Shown here piece after piece: positions 16,040 to 26,166 of a stretch of 64,000 bases of DNA. Source of the DNA: Streptomyces sp. NRRL B-1140 (GTDB lineage: Bacteria; Actinomycetota; Actinomycetes; Streptomycetales; Streptomycetaceae); contig NZ_LGEA01000148.1 of assembly GCF_001280065.1 (NCBI RefSeq), positions 186,001 to 250,000 on the forward strand, given 5' to 3'. Position 1 is the first letter of the stretch. Each line of letters begins with the position of its first letter. The translations under genes were made by a program, and so were the position numbers. Below the pieces are notes generated by a model, which saw nothing but the letters and a program-made list of their open reading frames with translations, did not search any database and was not told the origin of the DNA.

Positions 16040-16882
16040 TCACGACCGTCCCCCGAAGACGTGCGCGTGCTCGGCCACCCATCCGGCGAAGGTGCGCGCC
16101 GGCCGGCCCGTGACCTTCTCCACGGTGCCCGAGACCGTGCGGCCCACCTCCGGGGTGTCGCCGTACGCCATGAGCAGGAAGCCGATGACGTCTTCCGGAA
16201 GACCCGCCGCACGCCACTGCGCGAGAGCCTCCTCTTCGGTCAGCTCGACCAGGGTGATCTCCCGGCCGGTGGCCGTGGCGATCGTCTTCACCTTGTCGCC
16301 GACGGTGAGCACGTCCGGACCGGTGATCACGTACTCCTGGCCGCCGTGCCCCTCTTCCGTGAGCGCGACCGCGGCGACGGCACCGATGTCGCCCTCGTGG
16401 ACCATGGCGCTCAGCCGGTCGGTGAACGGCTCCCGCACCTCGCCCGCGGTCACGATCCCGTCCACCCACTCCAGGGCGTTCGCCATGAACTCGACCGGCA
16501 TGAGCACGGTCCAGTCCACGCCGTCGGCGGCGCGCACCGCGTCCTCCAGCGGGGTGGGACCCCCGCCGTGCAGCACGGTCACGCGCCGGACACCGGCGGA
16601 GCGGGCGAGCTCCAGGATCCGGGGGCCGGTGTCCAACGGGCTGAAGGCGGCGCCCCCGAAGGTGATCAGGTGGAGGCCGGTGACGCCGTCCAGAGCCGGG
16701 GTCAGCCCCTCCGGCTCGGTCAGGTCGCCCTCCACGACCTCGACGCCGGGCGGAAAGGACGCCTTCCCGGCGTCCCGCGTGAGAGCACGCACCTCGTGCC
16801 CCCGTTCGAGCAGTTCGGCGACGACCTGACGGCCGACGGTTCCGGTGGCGCCGGTGACGAGGATCTTCTGCGTCTGAGTCAT
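16040..16882 (-). CDS. NmrA/SDR-type NAD(P)-binding protein
   Basis: 280 residues. The N-terminus 'KILVTGATGTVGRQVVAELLERGHEVRALTRD' is a Rossmann fold with the GATGxxG dinucleotide loop of atypical SDRs. 'VEVVEGDLTEPEGL' and 'HLITFGGAAFSPLD' follow, as in NmrA/azoreductase-like proteins. The Tyr-x3-Lys catalytic pair of classical SDRs is not seen, as usual in NmrA proteins, which may act as redox sensors or quinone/NAD(P)H enzymes. It starts 9 bp after the maleylacetate reductase gene and is likely the last gene of the aromatic operon. The 3' end lies immediately before the TGTCTC palindrome. Confidence 0.85.
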   Translation of the reverse strand: MTQTQKILVTGATGTVGRQVVAELLERGHEVRALTRDAGKASFPPGVEVVEGDLTEPEGLTPALDGVTGLHLITFGGAAFSPLDTGPRILELARSAGVRRVTVLHGGGPTPLEDAVRAADGVDWTVLMPVEFMANALEWVDGIVTAGEVREPFTDRLSAMVHEGDIGAVAAVALTEEGHGGQEYVITGPDVLTVGDKVKTIATATGREITLVELTEEEALAQWRAAGLPEDVIGFLLMAYGDTPEVGRTVSGTVEKVTGRPARTFAGWVAEHAHVFGGRS

Positions 16883-16891
16883 GCCACGACC

Positions 16892-17994
<1,103 letters not shown>

Positions 17995-17998
<4 letters not shown>

Positions 17999-18864
17999 GC
18001 GGTCCGCTCCAGTACGAGGTCGAAGCGGGCGTGCCGGAAGGGGTTCGCCACGCCGAACTCCCGGGCCAGCGCCGGGTCGTCGGTCTCCGTGAAGTCCTGG
18101 ACGAGGCTCTGCTGGACGGCGAACACCGCGTCGGAGTCGAGGTAGTCGCCGCCGGCCACGAAGATGTGCGTGGTGACGGGTGCGTGGCCCTCGGCCGCGG
18201 CGATGAAGTGGATGTGCGCGGGGCGGTAGGGGTGCCGTCCGGTCGCGCGCAGCAGCTCGCCGACGGGACCGTCGGTGGGGATCGGGTACGCCGCCGGGAC
18301 GCAGGTGCGGAACCAGAAGCGCCCCTCGGTGTCGGCGGTGAACAGCCCGCGTCCGTTTCCCGCGGGCTGGACGCCGGGCTGCTGGACGTCGTAGTAGCCC
18401 TGGTCGTCGGCCTGCCAGACGTCGACGACGGCGCCGGGCAGCGGCGTGCCGTCCGCGGACCGCACCCGGCCGCTGACGACGCACCTCTCACCCCGGCCCA
18501 CCAGGTCGATGTCGTCGCCGAGCGCGCGCGGCGGCGACTCGGTCATGTGGAAGGGGCCCAGCACGGTCGACTCGGTGACCCCTGGCGCGCGGTCGCCGTT
18601 CAGGGTCTCCACCAGCATGGACAGACCCAGTACGTCCGACAGCAGGATGAACTCCTGCCGGGTGTCGGTGCAGGTCCGGCCGGTCGCCGTCAGGAAGGCG
18701 ATCGCCCGCTCCCACTCCGCCTGGGTGAGTCCGGTCTCGCGGGCGAAGTCGTGCAGATGGCGGACGAGGCCGCTGAGCAGTTCACGCAGCCGTGGGTCGG
18801 TGGTCGGGCGTAGGCTGGCCAGGGCCTGCTGGGTGACGTCGGCCCCGGTGGCATCGGTGGTCAT
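17995..18864 (-). CDS. intradiol ring-cleavage dioxygenase, probable hydroxyquinol 1,2-dioxygenase
   Basis: 289 residues, with an N-terminal helical dimerisation domain (about 20-95) and the catalytic domain (about 100-285). The four Fe(III) ligands are recognisable: Tyr158 ('QGYYDV'), Tyr193 ('AAYPIP'), His217 and His219 ('RPAHIHF'), with the spacing of catechol 1,2-dioxygenases. The enzyme opens the ring between two hydroxyls; with hydroxyquinol the product is maleylacetate, the substrate of the next gene. Hydroxyquinol rather than catechol is inferred from that neighbour, since catechol would give muconate and need a cycloisomerase, which is absent. Confidence 0.88.
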
Positions 18865-18909
18865 CCCGGCTCCTCGTCGTCGATGTCCGCTTCTTCCATG
18901 ATGGCGGGC

Positions 18910-20658
18910 TCACCCGTGCCCGAGGATCCGCCTCAGCGCGTCCGCGAGCAGTTCCCCGGCGGCCGGATCGGCAGTGGCGTGCCGGAAGGCGACGAATCCG
19001 TCCGGGCGGACGAGGAGGGCTCCCGCGTCGGAGGTCTCGCGCAGGCGGGCCCAGTCGCCGTAGGGGTCGTCGTACTCCTGGCCGGGTCCGATCACCACGG
19101 TGGCGATCTCGATGTCCTGGGCGGCGGCCGCCCTGACCCAGCTCTCTCCCCCGATGCCGGTCAGCAGGGTGAAGCGGCCCCGGCCGACCGTGTCGAGGGT
19201 GGAGAGGGCGCGGGTGCCGCGGGTGATCCAGGCGTGCGGGAGGCGGGCTCCGGGCCGGGTGGAGGGCTGGTGGTGCAGTTCGGGGTCACGGCTGAAGCCG
19301 GGGTCGGGCGTGCCGTCCGGGACGATCGCGTCGGAAGTCTCCGCGTCATAGCGCTGGTTGAGGTCGACGCCGTGTGCGTTGAACTCGTAGGCCTTGAAGG
19401 CGATCGCCTCGCGGAGCTTCGCCCGCTGCTTCTCGGCGGCCTCGGTGGCGTCCTTGCGGGCGGCGATGTTGGCCCAGAGCTGCTCGGGGGTCTGCGGCGA
19501 GAGGCCGTCGAGGGCCTCGAAGACGGGGGCGGTCTCGCGGATGGACCGGTTGGCGCGGGTGACGATCTGCCGTCCGACGGGGGCGCGTTCGGCGGTGTAG
19601 CTGTCGAGCAGCCGCGGGTGGGCGGTGCCGTCGAGGACCAGCTTGAGCTTCCAGGCGAGGTTGTAGGAGTCCTGGATCGAGGTGTTGGAGCCGAGGCCGT
19701 TGGACGGCGGATGCCGGTGGACGGCGTCGCCGGCGCAGAAGACCCGGCCGTCGGCGTACGTCTGCGCGTACATCTCGTTGACGGTCCACGCCGAGGACGA
19801 CGTGACGGTCACGGGGATGTCGTCGTCGCCGACGAGCTTCCGGACGATCGACTCGGCGTACTCGGTCGTCAGGTCGGGGGCGCCGGCGCTCACGTCGTAG
19901 CCCCAGACGATCAGCCACTCGTTCCAGGGGCGCACGCAGCGCACCAGGCCCGCGCCGATGCCGCCGACCGTCGCGCCGGGGGCGAGGACCCAGTAGAGGG
20001 TGGAGGGGCGGTGGGCGGTGTACTTGCCCAGGTCCGCCTCGAAGACGATGTTGATGCTGCCGGCCACGCCCATCTGCCCGCCCATGGGCAGCCCGGCGTC
20101 GGCGGCGACCTTCGACCGTCCGCCGTCGGCGCCGATCAGGTACTTGGCGCGGATCTCGTACGTGTCCCCGCGCAGCCGGTCGCGGACGGTGGCGGTGACG
20201 CCGCCGGCGTCCTGGGTGTGGGCGAGGTACTCGTTCTCGAAGCGGAGCCTGGTGCCGCGGGCGACGGCCGCGTTCACGAGGACCGGCTCCATGAGGTGCT
20301 GCGGCATGTCGCACATGCGCGTGGGGCTGGCCAGTTCGTGCTCGGCCTGCACGAGCGGGTCGTTGCCCCATGAGCGCACCCGGCCCAGCTCCTCGCCCGC
20401 CAGACTGGTGCAGAACGTCGTGTTGCCCATCAGGTGCTGCGGGGTGGCCCGGGCGACGACCTCCTGTTCCACACCGAGGTCGCGCAGCACCTCCATGGTG
20501 CGCTGGTTGGTGATGTGCGCGCGGGGTGTGTCGGCGAGGCTCGCGTAGCGGGTCACCACGATGTTGGGGACGCCGTAGGTGCTCAGGGCCAGCGCGGCCG
20601 AGGCACCGGCCGGGCCGCTGCCCACGATCAGGACGTCGGTCTCGACGACGGTGGCCAT
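18910..20658 (-). CDS. FAD-dependent aromatic monooxygenase (phenol hydroxylase/PheA-TfdB type)
   Basis: 582 residues from the ATG at 20658 (AGGAG upstream; an ATG at 20697 is less likely). FAD motifs: 'DVLIVGSGPAGASAALALSTYG' (GxGxxG) at the N-terminus, 'YLIGADGGRSKVAADAG' (DG motif) near residue 165, and 'VFCAGDAVHRHPPSNGLGSNTSIQD' (GD motif) near residue 300. This is a class A flavin hydroxylase with the C-terminal thioredoxin-like domain of the 2,4-dichlorophenol and resorcinol hydroxylase group. It probably hydroxylates a phenol to hydroxyquinol for the two downstream enzymes. The exact phenol (resorcinol, a chlorophenol, a resorcylate) is not determined by sequence. Confidence 0.87.
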   Translation of the reverse strand: MATVVETDVLIVGSGPAGASAALALSTYGVPNIVVTRYASLADTPRAHITNQRTMEVLRDLGVEQEVVARATPQHLMGNTTFCTSLAGEELGRVRSWGNDPLVQAEHELASPTRMCDMPQHLMEPVLVNAAVARGTRLRFENEYLAHTQDAGGVTATVRDRLRGDTYEIRAKYLIGADGGRSKVAADAGLPMGGQMGVAGSINIVFEADLGKYTAHRPSTLYWVLAPGATVGGIGAGLVRCVRPWNEWLIVWGYDVSAGAPDLTTEYAESIVRKLVGDDDIPVTVTSSSAWTVNEMYAQTYADGRVFCAGDAVHRHPPSNGLGSNTSIQDSYNLAWKLKLVLDGTAHPRLLDSYTAERAPVGRQIVTRANRSIRETAPVFEALDGLSPQTPEQLWANIAARKDATEAAEKQRAKLREAIAFKAYEFNAHGVDLNQRYDAETSDAIVPDGTPDPGFSRDPELHHQPSTRPGARLPHAWITRGTRALSTLDTVGRGRFTLLTGIGGESWVRAAAAQDIEIATVVIGPGQEYDDPYGDWARLRETSDAGALLVRPDGFVAFRHATADPAAGELLADALRRILGHG

Positions 20659-20727
20659 GCGGCGCTCCTGCGAAGGGGGACTGAGGATGCGGAACATGCA
20701 CGATCATGGAGTGGTCCGGGCGGGCGC

Positions 20728-20750
20728 GGGTGTCTCATTACGAGACACCC
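20728..20750. promoter_or_regulatory. perfect 9-bp inverted repeat, operator of the aromatic cluster
   Basis: GGGTGTCTC (20728-20736) and GAGACACCC (20742-20750) flank a 5-bp spacer, between the divergent monooxygenase (start 20658) and regulator (start 20875). The inner TGTCTC-N5-GAGACA also occurs upstream of yceI. It fits the dimer site of a Fis-type helix-turn-helix. Confidence 0.72.
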
Positions 20751-20874
20751 GGTGGCCAGCGAAGGCCGGCGCCGGGTCGCTGCCGAAGGGAACACCGCGG
20801 AGCCGCCGCGCAGGGCGGAACCAGGACCCGCAGTTGTTTCCTGTTCAACCGAACCCGCTACGGTGGTCCGTGCC

Positions 20875-22596
20875 GTGACCACCACAGACCCCTCCCCCGC
20901 AGCCACCGCCCGGCCCTCGCTGCGCCTCGCCCGCGAGCGGTTCCTGTCGGGCCGTCCGCTGCCCCGGGGCGTTCCGGAGGAGGTCGTCGCGGCGTGGCGG
21001 CGGGCGCGGTTCTTCGGCGTGCCGCACGACTTGGCGGAACCGGTGGCCCGCCCCCCGCGCGCCGGGGACTCGCCGCTGCTCGACGCCGCCCGGCCGGTGC
21101 TCGACCGGATCGTCCCGGCTCTGGACGGGGGCGAGGCGCTGCTCGTCCTGACCGACGAGCGGCTGCGTGTGCTGTGGACGGCGGGAAGCGTACCGGGGCT
21201 CGGCGGGTGCGCCGTCCTGTCGGAGCAGGAGGTCGGAAACAACAGCGCGGCGCTCGCCGTGCGCAGCCGGAGCCGGGCCGAGGTACACGGGCCCGAGCAC
21301 TTCCTCGACCGGTGGCAGGACGTGTCCGCGGTCAGCGTCCCCGTGCTCGGGTCGGAGAGCGGGCAGATGCTGGGCACCCTGACCGTCGCGTCACCGCTGT
21401 GGGCAACCGGAACACCTCACCCGCAGGCGGCCTTCGCCGAGGCCGCGGTCGCGGCGATCGAGACGGAACTGCGGGCACGGGCCGGGCGGGACGAACGGGT
21501 GCTGCTGGACGCCTATGTGCGGGCGGCACACGGGCCGGACCGGGCCGTGGCGGCACTCGACGGCCGCAACCGGCTGGTCAGTGAGGCGGCGCAGCGGTTG
21601 CTGACGCCCGAGGTGCTCGGGGCCCTGGAGCGTACGGCGGCCAGTGCGCGGGATACGGACGTCACGAGCCTCGTGCGGCTGCCGGAGGGAGCCGGGTGCA
21701 CCGCGCGCGTCACCCCGGTGTGCCGGGACGGCCGGACCATCGGGATCGTGGCCGCCCTGGAACCGCTCGACGATCCGGCGCCCGACGCCCCGGCTTCGGC
21801 CTCACTCCCGCCGGTCGCCCTGACCGGCTCCTCGGTCCCCTGGCGGCACGCCGTCGGGCAGGCCGTGCGACTGGCCCGCTCCCGGGAGCCCCTGCTGCTC
21901 ACCGGTGAGCGCGGTACGGGCAAGTTCGCGCTGGCGCGGGAGCTGTCCGGGCCGGGACCCGTCCAGGTCGCCGACGCGGCGCGGGACACCGGCCTCGACC
22001 AGGCCCTGCACGCCTGGCACTGCGAGCACCCGCTCCTGCTGCGGCACGCCGAGCGCCTCGCACAGCCCGGCGTGGCCGCGCTCAACACCCTGCTCGACCA
22101 GCGCCCGGACGCCCGGGTGCTGATCACGTACACACCCGGCGCGCCCGCCGGCCCCTGCCTGCAGCGTCTGCTGGACAAGCTGTCCGCCCGCACCGTGACC
22201 CTGCCACCGCTGCGGGAACGCGCCGAGGACATCCGGGAACTCCTGCCCGCCCTCACCCCCCGCCCCGCGCCCGGGCAGCCGCCGCTGACCTGGACCCTGG
22301 ACGCCCTGCACGCGCTGGAGCAGTACCCGTGGCCCGGCAACGTCACCGAGCTGGCCCATGTCGTACGGGCCCTCGCGGAGCACCGGCGGGTGTCCGGGCC
22401 GGTCCGCCGGACGGAGCTCCCGGACGCCGTCCGGGAAGGACCGGCCGCTCGTCCGCTCAGCCCGATGGAGCACGCCGAGCGGGCCGCGATCCTGGAGGCG
22501 CTGCGCCGCCACGGGGGGAACAAGGCTCGCACGGCGACGGCGCTGGGCATCGGCCGGGCGACGCTCTACCGCAAGCTGCGGGGGTACCGGCGCTGA
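20875..22596 (+). CDS. GAF/Fis-type transcriptional regulator (AcoR/NtrC-like, degenerate AAA+ domain)
   Basis: 573 residues from the GTG at 20875; reading further upstream is antisense to the monooxygenase gene. Residues about 60-200 contain a GAF-like sensor with 'GCAVLSEQEVGNNSAALAV', typical of AcoR-like activators. Residues about 325-490 resemble an AAA+ domain with a Walker A (GERGTGKF, near 343) but no GAFTGA loop, which sigma-54 contact requires. The C-terminus, 'EHAERAAILEALRRHGGNKARTATALGIGRATLYRKLRGYRR', is a Fis-type helix-turn-helix. Streptomyces lacks sigma-54, so it probably acts on ordinary holoenzyme. It is divergent from the hydroxyquinol operon and likely activates it in response to the aromatic substrate. 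Confidence 0.85.
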   Translation: MTTTDPSPAATARPSLRLARERFLSGRPLPRGVPEEVVAAWRRARFFGVPHDLAEPVARPPRAGDSPLLDAARPVLDRIVPALDGGEALLVLTDERLRVLWTAGSVPGLGGCAVLSEQEVGNNSAALAVRSRSRAEVHGPEHFLDRWQDVSAVSVPVLGSESGQMLGTLTVASPLWATGTPHPQAAFAEAAVAAIETELRARAGRDERVLLDAYVRAAHGPDRAVAALDGRNRLVSEAAQRLLTPEVLGALERTAASARDTDVTSLVRLPEGAGCTARVTPVCRDGRTIGIVAALEPLDDPAPDAPASASLPPVALTGSSVPWRHAVGQAVRLARSREPLLLTGERGTGKFALARELSGPGPVQVADAARDTGLDQALHAWHCEHPLLLRHAERLAQPGVAALNTLLDQRPDARVLITYTPGAPAGPCLQRLLDKLSARTVTLPPLRERAEDIRELLPALTPRPAPGQPPLTWTLDALHALEQYPWPGNVTELAHVVRALAEHRRVSGPVRRTELPDAVREGPAARPLSPMEHAERAAILEALRRHGGNKARTATALGIGRATLYRKLRGYRR

Positions 22597-22623
22597 TCCC
22601 TGGCGACGGGGACGACGCACAAC

Positions 22624-22662
22624 AGCTCGGGCGGGCCGAGAAGATCTCGACCCGCCCGAGCT
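22624..22662. terminator. bidirectional hairpin between regulator and tRNA-Leu
   Basis: AGCTCGGGCGGG (22624-22635) pairs exactly with CCCGCCCGAGCT (22651-22662), and the inner CGAGA/TCTCG continues the stem. It separates the convergent regulator gene and tRNA gene. Confidence 0.75.
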
Positions 22663-22668
22663 GGTCTG

Positions 22669-22753
22669 TGTCCGAGGGGGGACTTGAACCCCCACGCCCG
22701 ATAAAGGGCACTAGCACCTCAAGCTAGCGCGTCTGCCATTCCGCCACCCGGAC
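22669..22753 (-). tRNA. tRNA-Leu (anticodon GAG)
   Basis: 85 nt on the minus strand. The acceptor stem is GTCCGGG paired with the complementary 3' strand and discriminator A. The anticodon stem is CTAGC/GCTAG with loop TTGAGGT, so the anticodon is GAG, reading CUC/CUU leucine codons. A long variable arm (CCC...GGG) marks a class II tRNA such as Leu. The T arm is GGGGG-TTCAAGT-CCCCC. The 3' CCA is not encoded. Confidence 0.95.
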
Positions 22754-22895
22754 CAGGTGTCTGCCGCCGTGCCAGGGCTGTTCCCCGCGGCGACATGGAC
22801 AACCATACCAAGCTTTCGGAGTGCCTTTCACCTGCGTTTCCGTGCGCCTGGCGGGGGTCCGGGACCTTGCGCTCCGATGCGTTTAGGGTCACACC

Positions 22896-24227
22896 ATGAG
22901 TGACTGGATGGTTACGCAGGGATCCCCGGGTGGGCGTCGACCGCGTGCGCTGTCGCCGCTCAGGGAGCATCTGCGCGACACGTTCTGGTTCGCCCCCACC
23001 GCGGCGATGGTGAGTGTCTTCGTGGTCTGGCTGGGGGCCGAGGCACTCGACACGGCCATCGTCGACGCGCTCCGGCAGGACCGTGACTACGACACGCTCG
23101 GCGAGCTGCTGAGATTCGCCGAGGACGCGAAGGCCGTGGTGAGCGCGGTCGGCTCGGCGATGATGACCTTCATCGGTGTGGTCTTCAGCATCTCGCTGGT
23201 GGCCGTGCAGATGGCGAGCGGGCAGTTCACCCCGCGCGTGGTGCGGCTCTTCGTGCGGAGCCGGATCACCAAGGCGACCTTCGCGGTCTTCCTTTCGACC
23301 TTCGTACTGACCCTGCTGGTCCTGACGAGTTTCGACACCGTCGACGATCCCCGGGCCGTCACGACGGTGCCTCTCGTGCAGTCGGTCCTCACCTTGTGCA
23401 TGGTCGCTCTGAGCCTGCTGCTCTTCGTGCTGTACGTGAACGCGACCCTGCGGCTGATGCGGATCAGCCATGTGATCGCGCGGATCGCCTCGGAGTCGTT
23501 CCGGGTGGTCGCCTCGATGCCCGTGCCGGTGAGCGGGCAGGACACCGCGGCCCTCGGCGCAAAGACCGCGTGGGTGCCGCACGAAGGCCGGGCCGGGGTA
23601 CTGCGGGACGTGCACATCGCGCGCCTGGTGCGGGTGGCGCGCACCCACGGGGTCGTGCTGCGGCTGATCCCGCGGATCGGGGACTTCGTGGTGCCCGGCA
23701 TGCCCGTGCTGGCGGTGCACGGCGGGCCGGTCCCGCCGCGCAGGGCGCTGCGCCACGCCATCTCGGTGGGCGTGGAGCGGACCTACCACCAGGATCTCGG
23801 TTTCGGGCTGCGGCAGTTGTCCGACATCGCGCTGCGTGGCCTGTCCCCGGCGGTCAACGATCCGACGACGGCCGTCCAGGCGCTGGACCGCATCGTCCAG
23901 TTCCTGGCCGCGCTGAGCCGGCGCCCGCTGGACGCCGCCCTGCACCGGGACCGGGCCGGTGCGGTGCGGCTGGTGCAGCCCGTGCCCGGCTGGACCGAGC
24001 TGGTGGATCTCGGGTTCACCGAGGCGCGGGGGTGCGCCGTCGGCAACCCGCAGGTCTCCCGGCGCATGCTGGCTGGTCTCGACGACCTGCTTCTGCTCGC
24101 GCCACCGGAGCGCCGCGAGCCGCTGCTGCGCCATCGGGAGCTGCTCCGGCAGGCCGTCGCTCTCGCCGCGGCGACCGCGCCGGACCGGGACTTCGCCCTG
24201 CGCCCGGACCGGCAGGGCATCGGCTGA
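22896..24227 (+). CDS. DUF2254 family membrane protein
   Basis: 443 residues. The first 190 hold about four membrane segments: 'FWFAPTAAMVSVFVVWLGAEAL', 'AVGSAMMTFIGVVFSISLVAVQM', 'FAVFLSTFVLTLLVL' and 'VLTLCMVALSLLLFVLYV'. The motif 'QMASGQFTPRVVRLFVRSR' after the second is characteristic of DUF2254. The cytoplasmic C-terminal half contains 'ERTYHQDLGFGLRQLSDIALRGLSPAVNDPTTAVQALDRI', the most conserved part of the family. Function is unknown. It stands alone between tRNA-Leu and a convergent aldehyde dehydrogenase gene. Confidence 0.88.
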   Translation: MSDWMVTQGSPGGRRPRALSPLREHLRDTFWFAPTAAMVSVFVVWLGAEALDTAIVDALRQDRDYDTLGELLRFAEDAKAVVSAVGSAMMTFIGVVFSISLVAVQMASGQFTPRVVRLFVRSRITKATFAVFLSTFVLTLLVLTSFDTVDDPRAVTTVPLVQSVLTLCMVALSLLLFVLYVNATLRLMRISHVIARIASESFRVVASMPVPVSGQDTAALGAKTAWVPHEGRAGVLRDVHIARLVRVARTHGVVLRLIPRIGDFVVPGMPVLAVHGGPVPPRRALRHAISVGVERTYHQDLGFGLRQLSDIALRGLSPAVNDPTTAVQALDRIVQFLAALSRRPLDAALHRDRAGAVRLVQPVPGWTELVDLGFTEARGCAVGNPQVSRRMLAGLDDLLLLAPPERREPLLRHRELLRQAVALAAATAPDRDFALRPDRQGIG

Positions 24228-24306
24228 GCGACGCCTCGAAGGCCCGGCCGCGCCACGCCGGACCGCACCCGTGCGGCGACCTCCTGCCTGCCGTCAGACC
24301 GCTCCG

Positions 24307-24363
24307 GCGTCCGACGCCGGCCCCCCTTCGTCGCGAACCCCGCGGGGAACCGGCGTCGGACGC
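24307..24363. terminator. long inverted repeat between convergent genes
   Basis: GCGTCCGACGCCGG (24307-24320) and its exact complement (24350-24363) are separated by 29 bases that can fold further around CCCGCGGGG. It lies between the DUF2254 gene and the aldehyde dehydrogenase gene, and probably terminates both. Confidence 0.6.
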
Positions 24364-24373
24364 GCCCCCTACG

Positions 24374-25915
24374 TCAGGGCAGCAGCTGGTACTCCGGGAA
24401 GTTTCCCGGCAGCCGCTCCCCCTGCGGTCCTCGCGTCACCGCCCGCACGAGCAGGTCCCCGCCGACGAACGCGCCGCGCCAGGACGCGCCGAGCCCGCCG
24501 AACAGCTCGTCGCGGTCGCCCCGGGAGCGAGGTGTGCCGTGGCCGACCTTGAACGCGCGGATGTGCGGGGCGAGCCGCTCGTACGTCGCCCGGTCGTCCG
24601 TGGACAGGGTGGCGACCAGCGCGCCGTTGGAGGCGTTCATCGCGGCCAGCAGCTCCGCCTCCGTGTCGACCAGGACGATCGTGTCGACCGGGCCGAACGG
24701 CTCCGCGTGGTGCAGCGGGGAGGAGGAAGGCGGATTGAGGAGGGTGACCGGCTGGACGTAGGCGGAGGTGCCCTGGCCAGGCAGGAAGCGGGCGTCGTCG
24801 GGTGTGGCACGGTGCAGCGGTACGGCGCCGCGTTCGATCGCCACGGCGACCTGGTCCTGCAGCTCCTTCGCCTTGGCCGCGTTGATCACCGGCCCGAAGT
24901 CCAGCTCCGGGTACGGGTCGTCGGGCCGCTCCACGGCGAGCGGATGCCCGACCCTGAGCGTGCGCACCGCCGGGAGGTACGCCGCCAGGAACGCGTCGAA
25001 CAGGTGCCGCTGGACGACGAAGCGCGGGTACGCCGTGCAGCGCTGCTTGCCGTAGTCGAAGAGCTTGGGGATCACCCCGGTGAAGGTGTCCCAGTCCGAG
25101 TAGTTCCAGATGCCCCAGGTGTTGAGTCCCTCCTGTTCGAGTACGTGTGGTTTGCCGAGGTCGGCGACTGCCGTGGCCACCGCGGCGCCGGTGTCGCGGC
25201 CGCCGACGAAGGAGACGCAGCCGATCTCGGGCGCCCGCACCAGCGCCTGGGACAGCTCGCTCCCACTGCCGCTGACGAGGGTCACCGGAACTCCCTCGCG
25301 GGCGGCGAGGGCGCAGGCCAGGGTCAGGCAGGCGACACCGCCGTCGGTCGGGGTCTTGGCGATGACCGCGTTGCCTGCCAGTGATTGGACCAGCAATGCG
25401 TGAACGAGCACGCTCATCGGGTAGTTCCAGCTGGCGATGTTGGATACCGGGCCGTCCAGCGGGGAGCGGCCGGCGAGCATCGGTTCGATGCCGTCGACGT
25501 ACCAGCGGACGCCGTCGATGGCCCGGTCGACGTCCGCCTGGGCGAGCCGCCAGGGCTTGCCGATCTCCCAGACGAGCAGGAGCGCGAGCAGTGTGCGGTG
25601 TTCGGTGAGGGCGTCGAGTGTGGCCGCGACCCGGGCCCGGCGCTCTGCCAGGGAGAGGTGCCGCCAGGCGCGGTGCTGGTCGAGTGCGGCGCACACGGCC
25701 CGGTGTGCGGTGGTCCCGTCCAGGCGGGGCGGGCCTGCGATCGGGCTGCCGTCGACGGGGCTGACGGCGGGCAGGACCCGTCCGTCCTTCTGCCAGGTGC
25801 CGTTCCAGAGGTTGAGGACCCGGTCGTCGCGGAAGGCCTCGGGAGCGATGCCGAGGCAGCGCTGCCACGCGTCCGGCCAGGAGGTGCCGGTCTTGAGGGT
25901 GAGGGTGGGATCCAT
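24374..25915 (-). CDS. aldehyde dehydrogenase family protein, substrate unknown
   Basis: 513 residues from the ATG at 25915. The ALDH fold is complete: 'PVSNIASWNYPMSVLVHALLVQSLAGNAVIAKTPT' (cofactor-binding N-W-N-x-P region), 'VSFVGGRDTGAAVATAV', the general-base Glu in 'HVLEQEGLNTWGI' and the nucleophilic Cys in 'KQRCTAYPRFVVQ'. The active-site contexts differ from common betaine- or succinate-semialdehyde dehydrogenases ('ELGGKS', 'GQ-C'), so it belongs to a side branch. It lies downstream of sucD after a 251-bp gap with tandem repeats. An aldehyde released by the ThDP lyase encoded across the locus is one possible substrate; this is inference. Confidence 0.82.
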   Translation of the reverse strand: MDPTLTLKTGTSWPDAWQRCLGIAPEAFRDDRVLNLWNGTWQKDGRVLPAVSPVDGSPIAGPPRLDGTTAHRAVCAALDQHRAWRHLSLAERRARVAATLDALTEHRTLLALLLVWEIGKPWRLAQADVDRAIDGVRWYVDGIEPMLAGRSPLDGPVSNIASWNYPMSVLVHALLVQSLAGNAVIAKTPTDGGVACLTLACALAAREGVPVTLVSGSGSELSQALVRAPEIGCVSFVGGRDTGAAVATAVADLGKPHVLEQEGLNTWGIWNYSDWDTFTGVIPKLFDYGKQRCTAYPRFVVQRHLFDAFLAAYLPAVRTLRVGHPLAVERPDDPYPELDFGPVINAAKAKELQDQVAVAIERGAVPLHRATPDDARFLPGQGTSAYVQPVTLLNPPSSSPLHHAEPFGPVDTIVLVDTEAELLAAMNASNGALVATLSTDDRATYERLAPHIRAFKVGHGTPRSRGDRDELFGGLGASWRGAFVGGDLLVRAVTRGPQGERLPGNFPEYQLLP

Positions 25916-26012
25916 GGGGCTGCTCCGCTCTCGGTGCACAGTCGGGGGCGGGGAGGGGTGTTGAGGGTCTGCTGCCTGCTGACGGGCCGCGGCGCGTCGT
26001 GCGCGCAGGTAT

Positions 26013-26152
26013 CGCGACGGTCCGGATGACGGCCCTCCCACGCGTTGTGCGCATGGGCCGCGACGGCCCACACGACGGGCCGTCCCACGCGTTACGCGCA
26101 TGGACCGCGACGGGCCGGATGACGAGCCGCCGTCCGGCGCGCAGCGCAAGCA
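26013..26152. repeat. imperfect tandem repeat, about 46-47 bp unit
   Basis: Copies start at CGCGACGG (26013, 26059 and 26106), each continuing with a similar GG(T/C)C...GACG(G/A)...C pattern and, in the first two, CCCACGCGTT(G/A)(T/C)GCGCATGG. It fills most of the gap between sucD and the aldehyde dehydrogenase gene. The third copy diverges after about 25 bp. Confidence 0.6.
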
Positions 26153-26166
26153 CGCCGGTGGTTTGG

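Noticed and set aside
18910..20658. Polyketide-tailoring flavin hydroxylase
   Set aside because: No polyketide genes are near; the following genes are an intradiol dioxygenase and maleylacetate reductase, which indicate catabolism.
22719..24134. Minus-strand open frame of 471 codons opposite the DUF2254 gene
   Set aside because: Composition is His/Arg/Gln-rich antisense reading and it overlaps tRNA-Leu; the plus strand encodes a well-defined membrane protein.
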